Assembly: GCA_026388255.1 (NCBI GenBank)
Contig: JAPLKC010000085.1
Coordinates: 48,415 to 112,414, forward strand
Reading direction: 5' to 3'
Source of the DNA: Pseudomonadota bacterium
GTDB lineage: Bacteria; Desulfobacterota; Syntrophorhabdia; Syntrophorhabdales; Syntrophorhabdaceae
DNA: 64,000 nucleotides
The notes under the pieces are model-generated. The model was given only the letters and a program-made list of their open reading frames with translations, did no database searches and was not told where the DNA came from. Below, piece after piece: positions 37,131 to 45,395 of this stretch (the first letter of the stretch is position 1; every line of letters begins with the position of its first letter). The translations under genes were made by a program, and so were the position numbers.

Positions 37131-37363
37131 GACGCGGAGGTTCTTATTTTGGCCCTCGGTCTTACCGAGATATGGGAGAACAGGTAGATGGCTCCCTTAT
37201 CTGTCTTCCATCAGGACCTTATGTGAACGAAAACGGGGATGTGAACAGAGCAATCTCGGCAAATCCTTATTTACCGAAGGCAGAGAGCCCTTACACGTTA
37301 ACAGGGACACGATATGTTTCATCATGGACAATTTTTTTCGTATCTTTTCAAATGAATAGATAA
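37131..37363 (+). pseudogene. Fragment of a GSCFA/SGNH-like protein gene
   Basis: One frame reads DAEVLILALGLTEIWENR and stops at 37185; the overlapping frame from 37172 continues with DGSLICLPSGPYVNENGD. Together they match the GSCFA-domain pattern V(F/L)xLGLTExW...DGxxxPxxPG. A frame change near 37175 and lack of the rest show a decayed gene. Call based on motif memory. Confidence 0.45.
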
Positions 37364-37374
37364 ATCATTGCTTC

Positions 37375-38283
37375 TTACGGTGGACATTTCGCACAAATAG
37401 ACCTGAATTGCATGGTACTCAGATAGCGGTCGCCCCTGTCAGGCAATACGACAACAATAGTACCATGATCTATGTTTCTGGCTATCTGTAATGCTACCGC
37501 AGCAGCAGCCCCGCTTGATGTTCCGACAAAAATCCCTTCTTTCTGGGCAAGCAGTTTTGTTACTTCAAAGGCCTCACCATCTCCAACAATAATCTTATCA
37601 TCCAGTGTTTCGGGCTGATATATCTTTGGCACCATAGATTCAGTCAAATTTTTCAGTCCCTGGATCGTATGACCCATAGTCGGCTCAACACCAATAACCT
37701 TTATTTGAGGTTTTTTTTCTTTTAAATATTTCGAAGTACCCATCAGTGTCCCTGTAGTTCCCATACCGGCAACAAATATATCAACCTCCCCATTTGTTTG
37801 TGCAAAGATTTCAGGGCCTGTTGTTTCATAGTGTGCAAGAACATTATCGTTATTGTCATATTGGTTTGGCATAAAATATTTATCCGGCTCCTTTTCAAAC
37901 AACTGGTAAGCTCTCCGAATCGCACCGTCAATATTCTCCTTTGCCGAGGTAAGGAAAACCTCTGCACCGAGACCCTGGAGTATAAGCCTTCTCTCCATGC
38001 TGACGCATTCAGGCATACATAGATTAACTCTGTATCCTTTCGCGGCGCCTATCATCGCAATTGCGATGCCTGTGTTACCGGAAGTAGGTTCAAGAATGAT
38101 TTTATCCTTAGTCAATTCACCGCGTGCTTCCGCTTTTGTTATCATATAGAGGGCAGGACGGTCTTTTACCGACCCTCCGGGATTACATCCTTCAAGTTTG
38201 CATAATACCTTTGTGTTCGGATTTGGATTGACGTTCATCAATTCCACAAGGGGTGTATTCCCGATTGCAGACAAAATATTCAT
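37375..38283 (-). CDS. Cysteine synthase (PLP-dependent, CysK/CysM type)
   Basis: 302 residues from ATG 38283 with GGGAGG upstream; a longer frame to 38301 has no such site. SAIGNTPLVEL, the PLP-lysine motif GGSVKDRPA, SGNTGIAIAM and TSSGAAAAVAL are the standard marks. The C-terminus ends CAKCPP with a C-x2-C not typical of CysK. It makes cysteine from O-acetylserine (or O-phosphoserine) and sulfide. Closest in feel to the CysM side (NQYDNNDN, GTTGTLMG). Monocistronic, with tRNA-Phe upstream on the same strand. Confidence 0.92.
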   Translation of the reverse strand: MNILSAIGNTPLVELMNVNPNPNTKVLCKLEGCNPGGSVKDRPALYMITKAEARGELTKDKIILEPTSGNTGIAIAMIGAAKGYRVNLCMPECVSMERRLILQGLGAEVFLTSAKENIDGAIRRAYQLFEKEPDKYFMPNQYDNNDNVLAHYETTGPEIFAQTNGEVDIFVAGMGTTGTLMGTSKYLKEKKPQIKVIGVEPTMGHTIQGLKNLTESMVPKIYQPETLDDKIIVGDGEAFEVTKLLAQKEGIFVGTSSGAAAAVALQIARNIDHGTIVVVLPDRGDRYLSTMQFRSICAKCPP

Positions 38284-38553
38284 AAACTTTACCTCCCGCA
38301 ATTAGTGTTCCGCCTTCAGTCAAAAGAGATTACCAGAATAATTTATATTTCACAAGAGAAACACCTTATACCGTAGGATAGTTTCTCATAAGCCACAGCT
38401 TGATGTGTTTGCGCTCCCATGGTACTGTACCGCAATCTCCAAGGATTTTTTTCTTCATTGCAGTTCGCACAAACCTTCCAGTGTCCGCACCTTATATTGG
38501 CTACAAGCCGGGTATCACATTCAAGACACTATAGATTTGTCCAAACATCCCCA

Positions 38554-38577
38554 CAAAAAAACCCCATTATCAGGGGT
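38554..38577 (-). terminator. Terminator after tRNA-Phe
   Basis: Minus strand: ACCCC / GGGGT stem with a TGATAAT-type loop followed by seven T. It lies about 50 bases past the tRNA 3' end. Confidence 0.8.
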
Positions 38578-38625
38578 CTTCAAGTAACAACTCTATTTCG
38601 TGCGGAATTTTAAGAAAAAAAGAAA

Positions 38626-38698
38626 TGCCGAGGAACGGAATTGAACCGCTGACACGGGGATTTTCAGTCCCCTGCTCTACCGACTGAGCTACCTCGGC
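38626..38698 (-). tRNA. tRNA-Phe (anticodon GAA)
   Basis: 73 nt. Acceptor GCCGAGG / CCTCGGC with discriminator A, D arm AGCTCAGTCGGTAGAGC, anticodon stem GGGGA/TCCCC with loop CTGAAAA (GAA), T arm GGTTCAATTCC. CCA not encoded. Confidence 0.97.
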
Positions 38699-38875
38699 AT
38701 CGATTTTATTTAAAACATAACTGCCCAGTGTATGTCAAGATATTCATGCTACTCAAATCCATCATCTGTTTTTTTATCTTGCAATATAGAGGAATCTATA
38801 TACAATGTTTTTTATTATTTTAATGAGGAATTTGGGACTTGTCGCAGAAACATTATGATGTTATGATTTGATGCT

Positions 38876-39670
38876 ATGAGGGCAGGGTTTTACCAGTTTG
38901 AGCCTGTTTTCGGGGAAAAAGAGGGAAACATTGAGAAGGTCTTGCATGCCCTCAAGGATGTTGACGCTGACCTTATTGTGCTGCCTGAGCTCTTTGCCAC
39001 CGGTTATCAGTTCATCTCACATGAAGAAGTTGACCGACTCTCGGAACAGGTGCCTCAGGGTTATACTACAGAGATACTGGTCGGACTTTCACGCAGTAAG
39101 GGTATGTATATTGTGGCAGGAATTCCTGAAAAACATGGGGAGAAGTTTTTTAATTCGGCCATTCTGACCGGGCCCGACGGATATATTGGCATCTACCGTA
39201 AAACACATCTTTTTTTTGAGGAAAATATCTGGTTTACTCCTGGTGATACCGGCTTCGAGGTCTTTCATACAGCCATCGGTCGGATCGGCATCATGATTTG
39301 CTTTGACTGGATATTCCCGGAATCAATGAGGACTCTTGCCCTTAAAGGTGCAGAGGTGGTGGCACACCCGGCCAATCTTGTTTTACCCTACTGTCCTTCT
39401 GCCATGCCTATCCGCTGCCTTGAAAACAGGGTTTATGCCGTAACAGCGAACAGAATAGGCACAGAAAGCAGAAAAGAAGGGCAAACCCTTAATTTTATAG
39501 GTACAAGCCAGATTGTGTCGCCGGATAGCACTTTATGCGCTAAGGCTCCGGAAAACGAAGAGTCGTTGGGAATAGTTGACATTGCCCCGGAAAAGGCCAA
39601 AGACAAATCCCTGAACGCCTTCAACGATCTGTTTCGCGACAGAAGACCCGGTATGTATCGGAATGCCTGA
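38876..39670 (+). CDS. Carbon-nitrogen hydrolase (nitrilase superfamily amidase)
   Basis: 264 residues. Catalytic triad visible as Glu in LPELFATGY, Lys in YRKTHLF and Cys in MICFDWIFPES. The short length fits omega-amidase/deaminated glutathione amidase-like and beta-ureidopropionase-like branches, not plant-type nitrilases. Substrate not determinable; release of ammonia from an amide fits the nitrogen theme but is only a guess. No partner gene; 177 bp AT-rich gap upstream. Confidence 0.87.
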   Translation: MRAGFYQFEPVFGEKEGNIEKVLHALKDVDADLIVLPELFATGYQFISHEEVDRLSEQVPQGYTTEILVGLSRSKGMYIVAGIPEKHGEKFFNSAILTGPDGYIGIYRKTHLFFEENIWFTPGDTGFEVFHTAIGRIGIMICFDWIFPESMRTLALKGAEVVAHPANLVLPYCPSAMPIRCLENRVYAVTANRIGTESRKEGQTLNFIGTSQIVSPDSTLCAKAPENEESLGIVDIAPEKAKDKSLNAFNDLFRDRRPGMYRNA

Positions 39671-39932
39671 TTGCCTTGCTCCTGTGAATGACAGCGCTAC
39701 CGATAATAAAGATGAACCGCTATTACTTTATGTCCATTCATACAGCAGCCGGGGTTTACAGGTACGTCCAGTCAGCAAACTACACTTTTTGTAGTTATTT
39801 AACAAAATATCGTGTTTTTTAATAGGATTTTTAATAGTAGCTTAATTGTAAAATACCTCTCTTCAGTGATTTTAAATAATTATTGATATGGTATAAATAT
39901 TGCTTTATAAAAAATTAATATAGGGGGGTCTG

Positions 39933-40410
39933 TTGAAAACCAACAACAAAGGTTTTACTTTAATTGAACTCATTATAATTATTGTAATCCTTGGTATTCT
40001 GGCGGCGGTCGCGGTTCACAAATATTTAGATGAGGAGGAGCAGTGAAAAAGGTGCAGCAGACGGCCTTTTTGGTGCAATGAGGTCTGCTTTGAATATTTA
40101 TTTTTCTAACTATATTTTAAAAGGAGGAAATTTAAGATATTTTCGGGATCAGGTTGCGATTTCAAGTTTTGTGAAAGTGCCTAACGATAGTATGGGCGTT
40201 ACCGGAAGAGAAACTTTAATTATGGATAAACAGTTTACCGGAATTTTACAAATTGCTAATCCTTCAACAATTAGAGACTATCCCTGTCCTGACGGCGGTT
40301 GCAGGCAAATGCAATTTCAATTTAAAATCGGAGCAATTTTAATTGTAAATTTTAACCGTGATGGTCCTTCACTAACCCCTTCATATCAGGATTTTAAAGG
40401 GTCGTTGTAG
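39933..40410 (+). pseudogene. Type IV pilin-like gene with a frameshift
   Basis: From TTG 39933 (GGGGGG ribosome site five bases upstream) the protein begins MKTNNKGFTLIELIIIIVIL, a textbook prepilin with cleavage between Gly and Phe and a hydrophobic helix, then stops at TGA 40044-40046. The frame +1 to it carries on from 40030: SSEKGAADGLFGAMRSALNI and a pilin-like globular tail to 40410. Restoring one frame near 40030 gives a protein of about 158 residues. Either a pseudogene or a sequencing indel in GAGGAGGAG. No pilus assembly genes are nearby. Confidence 0.7.
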
Positions 40411-40583
40411 AATCCGAAGGGGATAAAAATAAATTCGTTTATTCCGTAATAATTTAAAAATCTATTAACAAAATAATGCATAACAAATTTATGGTTTTCA
40501 TCAAGTAATATCATATTCTCCTTGACATGATATTATGATACGCACAATCCTTCTTATAACAGTCTCTGTAAGGGAGGATGAAT

Positions 40584-40802
40584 ATGCCACGACCGAAATT
40601 GAATATTGATCCAGAAACCGTAAGAAAAGCAGAAAAAGAACTCAGTAAGATCAAGGAAAGTAAACTCTCTATTCAGCTCAAAGGTATTATTGCCGCATCG
40701 AGTCATCCCGTCCATCAGATTGCAAACCCCTGCCCTATTTTATTCATACATATTTGCTCAATCCTCAGGACCTTCATGCGATCCATATTATGCCCAATGT
40801 AA
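40584..40802 (+). pseudogene. Truncated helix-turn-helix N-terminus of a transposase-like protein
   Basis: From ATG 40584 (GGGAGG six bases upstream) the product begins MPRPKLNIDPETVRKAEKEL and reaches LKGIIAASSHPVHQIAN, like the leading HTH of IS630-type transposases, then becomes non-specific and runs into the end of the convergent GNAT gene. Probably a relic cut at about 40724. An antitoxin-like alternative cannot be excluded. Confidence 0.4.
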
Positions 40803-42357
40803 TTTCTGAAACATGTACATGAATCCTGGGAATGTTATTTTCAATGTCCCATGGTACAAAGTAAGTTAGATCTTCAATTTCCTGTTTAAAACCGGAATGA
40901 AACTTTTTCTTCAGTAAATCCCTTATATCGCTGATTGTACTGATCATGGCCCTGTCAATCCCTATACCGCGATTCATCTCTTGTAAATATGGAACCGTCT
41001 TTATCTGATCCAGGGCCTCCTGAGAATGTACCCCGTCCACTTTCTTTCTCAGGACATATATGTTCCCTCTGTCCCGAAATATCAGAAGTATTGGATTAAC
41101 CCTGACAATTGCTCCTCGAATCCTCAGTCCGGATACGGACTTCTCTACTTTTTTCAAAAATGTTCGCTGTTTAACAAGAGCAGAAAAGAAAAGCGGTGAT
41201 ATCCTTTCGAAGATATAGTCTACGCCTTCATGATGAAATTCCTTCAATCTGGTAGGATCAAAACCAAAGCTAAGTAGATCTGATATCTTCAGCGGTTGCA
41301 ATGTCCGGGTTTCCCTGTTCTTCAGGCAATTATGCAGATAAGGTCTTTTATAAAAAGGAAGGCCTTCGATAAAAGAGGTCGGTTCTCCTTTCAAACTGCC
41401 CGGCAAACTTCGAAGCATCCCCTCGTCCCCCCATATGCCTGCATCCTCCTCGTCCAGGTTCCACGGCGAATAAGGCTGAACGGGTAACTCCCTGATTCTG
41501 TCCGAAAAGGAAATCTGCTCGAGGGATTCTCCTCCGGTGTAACCAATAAGCGTAGAGATGCGTCTATGGAACCCGATCAATTTTGTTGTAAGCCGGGTAA
41601 ACATAAAGTGCATGAGAGGGTTTGAAGCCCCTGACAAAAGCTCATCATTAAAAAGCTGTGTTAAGGTCCTATAGACTGAACGAAATTCTTCAATTGTCCT
41701 TTTGACCATATCCTCGTTATCATGCATATCAATGACCGGTTTCCTCTTTTTGAGGTTGAAAAGAGTCCGGATCAGACGGTCTTTAAGATTTTGAGATTGA
41801 ACAGAATCCGGGATGAATACCATAAAATTCCTCCATTCGTCCGGCACACCATTTCCTATAAAATCCGCAAGGTCTTTCCAGCCGAGTCTTGTGTAAATTT
41901 CATATGTAGATTCACCATGAGGAACGATGTTATCGAGAAGACCAACGGCGTTTCTATCATTTAAAAACTCCATGAAGGCATTGAGAATCATGTTTCCTAG
42001 GCCTAAACCCCGAAACGACGGCATGACCTCTACATAGACAAGGTAGTAGCACGGAACAAACCTTTTCAGGTATAACATGTTCAGATAGCCGAGGATTTCT
42101 CCTTCTTCGGTATGAATCTCAATTGTGTGAAAATGCCGGCAGGCTTCCCTTGGCCTGAAGTGCTCAATCTTGGTTCCGCGAACAGTCCGGTCGATCAATT
42201 TATTGAGGCCGGTGAACGCTTCATAAGGAGAAGAGTCTTCAAGCCTGTTCATTTGATCCTCGAAAGTCATGTCAATGACCGACAAGGCATCTTTAAGGTG
42301 AATCCCGGTCTTTACGATCCTTTCTCCTATTTCGATAAATTGATCCGAAAGCGTCAT
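40774..42357 (-). CDS. GNAT acetyltransferase fused to a large unknown C-terminal region
   Basis: 527 residues. Residues about 60-200 are a GNAT domain: VEVMPSFRGLGLGNMILNAF carries the acetyl-CoA loop R-x-x-G-x-G. Residues 200-527 show no known motif by eye; they are charged, apparently alpha/beta, and end WDIENNIPRIHVHVSEI. Such long single-GNAT proteins are unusual. The leader just upstream contains a terminator and competing hairpins (42379-42446), so expression is probably set by attenuation. ATG 42357 has a weak ribosome site (GAGGTATGAAAA). Substrate unknown. Confidence 0.75.
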   Translation of the reverse strand: MTLSDQFIEIGERIVKTGIHLKDALSVIDMTFEDQMNRLEDSSPYEAFTGLNKLIDRTVRGTKIEHFRPREACRHFHTIEIHTEEGEILGYLNMLYLKRFVPCYYLVYVEVMPSFRGLGLGNMILNAFMEFLNDRNAVGLLDNIVPHGESTYEIYTRLGWKDLADFIGNGVPDEWRNFMVFIPDSVQSQNLKDRLIRTLFNLKKRKPVIDMHDNEDMVKRTIEEFRSVYRTLTQLFNDELLSGASNPLMHFMFTRLTTKLIGFHRRISTLIGYTGGESLEQISFSDRIRELPVQPYSPWNLDEEDAGIWGDEGMLRSLPGSLKGEPTSFIEGLPFYKRPYLHNCLKNRETRTLQPLKISDLLSFGFDPTRLKEFHHEGVDYIFERISPLFFSALVKQRTFLKKVEKSVSGLRIRGAIVRVNPILLIFRDRGNIYVLRKKVDGVHSQEALDQIKTVPYLQEMNRGIGIDRAMISTISDIRDLLKKKFHSGFKQEIEDLTYFVPWDIENNIPRIHVHVSEITLGIIWIA

Positions 42358-42378
42358 TTTTCATACCTCAAAAAAAAG

Positions 42379-42446
42379 GCCATGGGTTTAACCCATGGCC
42401 CTAATCTAATAATCCTGCCATGGGCACCCGTTATAGCCTGCCCATG
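42379..42446 (-). promoter_or_regulatory. Attenuator-like leader of the GNAT gene
   Basis: In the minus-strand RNA four segments appear in order: CATGGGC (42446-42440), GCCCATGGC (42425-42417), GGCCATGGGTT (42400-42390) and AACCCATGGCC (42389-42379), then eight U. Segments 1-2 and 3-4 pair; 3-4 plus the U run is a terminator ending about 20 bases before the start codon. Segments 2 and 3 can pair over nine bases as an antiterminator. No T-box or known riboswitch motif is seen. Confidence 0.6.
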
Positions 42447-42838
42447 ACCTCTTCTCTGTTAATTATGTGATTTGACAGAGGAAGGCAGACCTGTCCCTAA
42501 AGCTGTAATAATAAAAATAATAAAAGTTGAACCAGCCTTTCCTTCTTATCATGGATTCCAGTGTAGCATTTTTTCTGGAAAAGTCAAGCTCTAATCGCAA
42601 AAACAAAACACCGTAGATCCATTTTTTGCCTTTTTATATAAAAACCAGCTTGACTCCTTCCTCATGTCGTAATATTCTTGATTCTTACCGGGGCATATCG
42701 ATAAACCTTGTTTTTTAGATTCCCATGGGTTTATGCCTTTGTGGGAAACAGTAAAGACCTTACTTCCCTGAAAGCCCCGGCCTCAAAAAATGGAACTTTA
42801 TATTTAAAGCCTGATGCGGCAGGCAAAGGAGCAAAGGA
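42447..42838. other. Intergenic region between divergent GNAT and sirtuin genes
   Basis: No gene found. It must contain the promoters of both neighbours, but I cannot fix convincing -35/-10 pairs. An A-rich stretch at 42508-42525 is the only visible oddity. Confidence 0.4.
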
Positions 42839-43609
42839 ATGGAAGATAAAATTCAACAGATAGCTGAATGGATAATAAGTTGCAAGCGCATCGTTGTCTT
42901 TGTAGGTGCTGGCCTGAGCACAGAATCAGGCATCCCGGATTTCAGGAGTCCCGGAGGCGTGTGGGACAAATACGACCCGGAAGACTTCTATTTTCAGAAC
43001 TTCATCTCTAAAGAAACGGCACGGGAGAAATACTGGGATATGGCAACCGAGATGTATGAGTCCATGAAAGATGCGCTGCCCAATACAGGTCATTTCGCTA
43101 TCGCGGAGTTGGAAAGACTTGGCAAGCTCGATTGTTTGATAACGCAGAATATTGACGGGCTTCACTTCAAAGCAGGCAACTCCGGGGAAAAAGTATTGGA
43201 ACTGCATGGAACGGCTATGCACGTAACATGTCTGAGTTGTCATAAAAGGTACGAAAGGGACGATGTTCAGGCCAGACGGGTAAAAGAAGGCAAGGCTCCC
43301 TCTTGTGATGTCTGCGGAGGTCTTCTCAAACCCGCAACCATCTCCTTTGGCCAGTCCATGCCTGAGCAGGAAACAACTGAAGCCTACAGGCGCTCAGAAG
43401 CATGCGATCTCTTCATCGTCATCGGGTCATCCCTTGTCGTACAGCCTGCTGCTTATATGCCGGTCGCTGCAAAACAATCGGGGGCCAGGCTTGTAATCAT
43501 CAATAGAGATGAAACGGCCTGTGATAATTTGGCTGACATAATTGTAAACGGTCCCGCAGGTCCGACAATGGCTGCAATACTGGAAGAAGTAAAACACTTA
43601 ATCGGATAG
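42839..43609 (+). CDS. NAD-dependent protein deacylase, sirtuin family
   Basis: 256 residues. VFVGAGLSTESGIPDFRSPGG binds NAD, TQNIDGLH and the catalytic His in ELHGTAMHV follow, and the zinc finger is CLSC...CDVC. The set matches class U/III bacterial Sir2 (CobB-like). It removes acyl groups from lysines and produces nicotinamide. It is divergent from the GNAT gene, an acetyltransferase/deacetylase pairing that may be meaningful. The ATG at 42839 follows AAAGGAGCAAAGG. Confidence 0.93.
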   Translation: MEDKIQQIAEWIISCKRIVVFVGAGLSTESGIPDFRSPGGVWDKYDPEDFYFQNFISKETAREKYWDMATEMYESMKDALPNTGHFAIAELERLGKLDCLITQNIDGLHFKAGNSGEKVLELHGTAMHVTCLSCHKRYERDDVQARRVKEGKAPSCDVCGGLLKPATISFGQSMPEQETTEAYRRSEACDLFIVIGSSLVVQPAAYMPVAAKQSGARLVIINRDETACDNLADIIVNGPAGPTMAAILEEVKHLIG

Positions 43610-43818
43610 GGAAAATGTCCTATGTATATAAAGAAGTTGTTATACCGGCTTTAATCATTCACTGGAAAAATGATGGAATCATTGGGACCGGGACAAATAA
43701 CGCCAACTGGAGATTGCTGTCTGAAAATTTGATTTCAGGATACATTCAATAATATAATATCTTGCATAGAAATGTTATGGAAGTAAAAAAACGTTTTGTA
43801 TTTGTGTAAATTTTATCT

Positions 43819-44715
43819 ATGATGAGAAAACAGCAAAAAGAACTTTGGGTATCAGGAAAGCCTCTCGGCTTCATACTTAGGGTATTACGTGGTTTCAAGC
43901 GTAATCAGGGTCTGCTGTTATCCGGTGCTCTCGCCTATTATACCCTGCTTTCAATTGTGCCCATGTCAATCCTTACCCTTATTGTGCTGTCGCATTTTGT
44001 AGGAGAGGAGCAGTTGTCTCAAACTTTATCACGATATACAGGGATGGTGATACCCGGCTATGCAGCAATTCTAAAAGAACAGGTTAGAGTATTCATCGAG
44101 CACCGTAAGATGATCGGCATTATTGGATTCCTGGTTATGTTGTTTTTCAGTTCCATGGCCTTTTCGGTGCTTGAAAGCGCCATGTCAGTGATCTTTTCTC
44201 TTCGCACCAGGGCTCGCCGTCGCTTTCTCGTTTCCGCTATTATCCCTTATGCGTATATCTTTTCAATGTGCGTCGGTATATTGCTGGTTTCATTCATTGC
44301 AGGGGCATTGGACGCCCTTGAAAAAAGACAATTGATCATTTTTGGATGGAGTTTGAGCCTTGAAGGCACTTCCAGAGTTGTGTTGTATCTCCTGGGGACA
44401 GCCGGAGAGGCGCTTATGCTCACTTCCATATACCTGGTAATGCCCGTTGCACGCATTACATTTCATTACGCACTGATAGGAGGAATAACCGCAACTATTT
44501 TGTGGGAGATCGCCCGCCATGTGTTGGTCTGGTACTACTCGGTGCTATCCATGGTAAATTTAATTTACGGTTCCTTTGCCACAGCAGTTGTGACCCTTCT
44601 CACCACAGAAGCTGCGGCAATAATCCTTTTATTAGGCGCTCAGGTTATTGCAGAACTTGAGCATAAAAACAACAAATCGACAAAAAGAGAAACAAAAATC
44701 AGTAAGAAAATATAG
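43819..44715 (+). CDS. YihY/BrkB-family inner-membrane protein
   Basis: 298 residues with about six hydrophobic helices. The SGALAYYTLLSIVPM motif near residue 35 and a late NLIYGSFATAVVTLLTTEAA are characteristic of the YihY family (once named ribonuclease BN by mistake, and virulence factor BrkB). Function unknown; probably transport or envelope related. ATG 43819 has no strong ribosome site. The C-terminus is lysine-rich. Confidence 0.88.
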   Translation: MMRKQQKELWVSGKPLGFILRVLRGFKRNQGLLLSGALAYYTLLSIVPMSILTLIVLSHFVGEEQLSQTLSRYTGMVIPGYAAILKEQVRVFIEHRKMIGIIGFLVMLFFSSMAFSVLESAMSVIFSLRTRARRRFLVSAIIPYAYIFSMCVGILLVSFIAGALDALEKRQLIIFGWSLSLEGTSRVVLYLLGTAGEALMLTSIYLVMPVARITFHYALIGGITATILWEIARHVLVWYYSVLSMVNLIYGSFATAVVTLLTTEAAAIILLLGAQVIAELEHKNNKSTKRETKISKKI

Positions 44716-44762
44716 GGCCGACCCACCTCCGCTAATGCTGCGGAGGACAGGCGTAAGCCCAG
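44714..44762 (+). repeat. REP-like GC-rich hairpin repeat, copy 1
   Basis: Contains CGACCCACCTCCGCTAATGC then TGCGGAGGACAGGCGTAAGC; the arms CCTCCGC and GCGGAGG form a hairpin. Copy 2 lies inverted at 46577-46632. A second GC-rich stretch at 44824-44850 matches 16171-16206. Confidence 0.65.
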
Positions 44763-44882
44763 GAGTACATAGCGTCAGTGTGATAAATAGCTCGCACAGC
44801 GAGCGAGAAGGGGAGGTTCCGACGGCTTTGCCGGTGGAGGGGGCGATGTAAGCCCCAATATAATTATTGCAGGGAGGTTAAT

Positions 44883-45236
44883 ATAGAAATCACAAGGCAC
44901 TATCGTCCCGGGGAAATTATTATAAAGGAAGGGGAAGAACCTGATGGGTTCTACATTCTCCAAACAGGAGAGCTTGATATTATCAAAAAAGGAGAGAAAA
45001 TCGCAAATATTACCGAAGAAAATGTTATTTTTGGTGAACTTAGCAATATTCTGAAAGAACATAGAACATGTTCAGTGGTAGCCAAAACTTCCTCATATGT
45101 CATACATATCCCGAAAACAATGGACGACATTGTTTTAAAACACCCTGAAATAGCAAAAAAGATCATTTATATGCTCGCAAAAAGACTTGCAGAAACAACA
45201 GAAATTCTCAGTAAATTAAGATTAAAACAGAAGTGA
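44883..45236 (+). CDS. Cyclic-nucleotide-binding-type domain protein with apparent AUA start
   Basis: 117 codons, not opened by ATG, GTG or TTG. The reading frame begins after GGGAGG (44872-44877) with ATA at 44883, five bases on: IEITRHYRPGEIIIKEGEEP, then DGFYILQTGELDIIKKGEKI, and ends LAKRLAETTEILSKL. This is a complete cNMP-binding (Crp N-domain) fold with the PGE, EGE and GxxYIIxxGE landmarks; the phosphate-binding cassette is short (FGELSNILKEHRTCSV). Small stand-alone domains like this usually begin MEIT or similar, so ATG has probably become ATA. It may still be translated (AUA is a known weak start) or be newly silenced. No DNA-binding domain follows. Confidence 0.65.
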   Translation: MEITRHYRPGEIIIKEGEEPDGFYILQTGELDIIKKGEKIANITEENVIFGELSNILKEHRTCSVVAKTSSYVIHIPKTMDDIVLKHPEIAKKIIYMLAKRLAETTEILSKLRLKQK

Positions 45237-45267
45237 AAAACCTATAACCCACTGACAAACAGGAAAT

Positions 45268-45362
45268 GAACTACCCCGCGGCAAGCCACTGGGTATCAAA
45301 GGTAAGACAAAAGCATGGAAATCGTCTCGAAGCAAGCTTCGGGGTATGTACCCGCGGGGCAA
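45268..45362. repeat. GC-rich inverted-repeat block
   Basis: CTACCCCGCGG near 45271 and CCCGCGGGG near 45353 face each other, with an inner GAAGC/GCTTC hairpin. It is probably a REP-like or mobile-element relic between the two convergent genes. Confidence 0.35.
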
Positions 45363-45395
45363 TCAAAACCAATAGAATGTCTACATGGTAAACCG

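Noticed and set aside
38340..38520. Cysteine-rich minus-strand frame (CANC, CFSC) upstream of cysteine synthase
   Set aside because: Looks zinc-finger-like for about 60 codons but has no start codon before its last third and no ribosome site; may be a relic, too weak to call.
42379..42446. T-box or known riboswitch upstream of the GNAT gene
   Set aside because: No T-box antiterminator core or other known aptamer motif; only pairing logic is visible, so it is listed as an attenuator-like leader.
43615..43752. 45-codon ORF after the sirtuin gene
   Set aside because: No ribosome site of note and no recognisable pattern; length is within chance.
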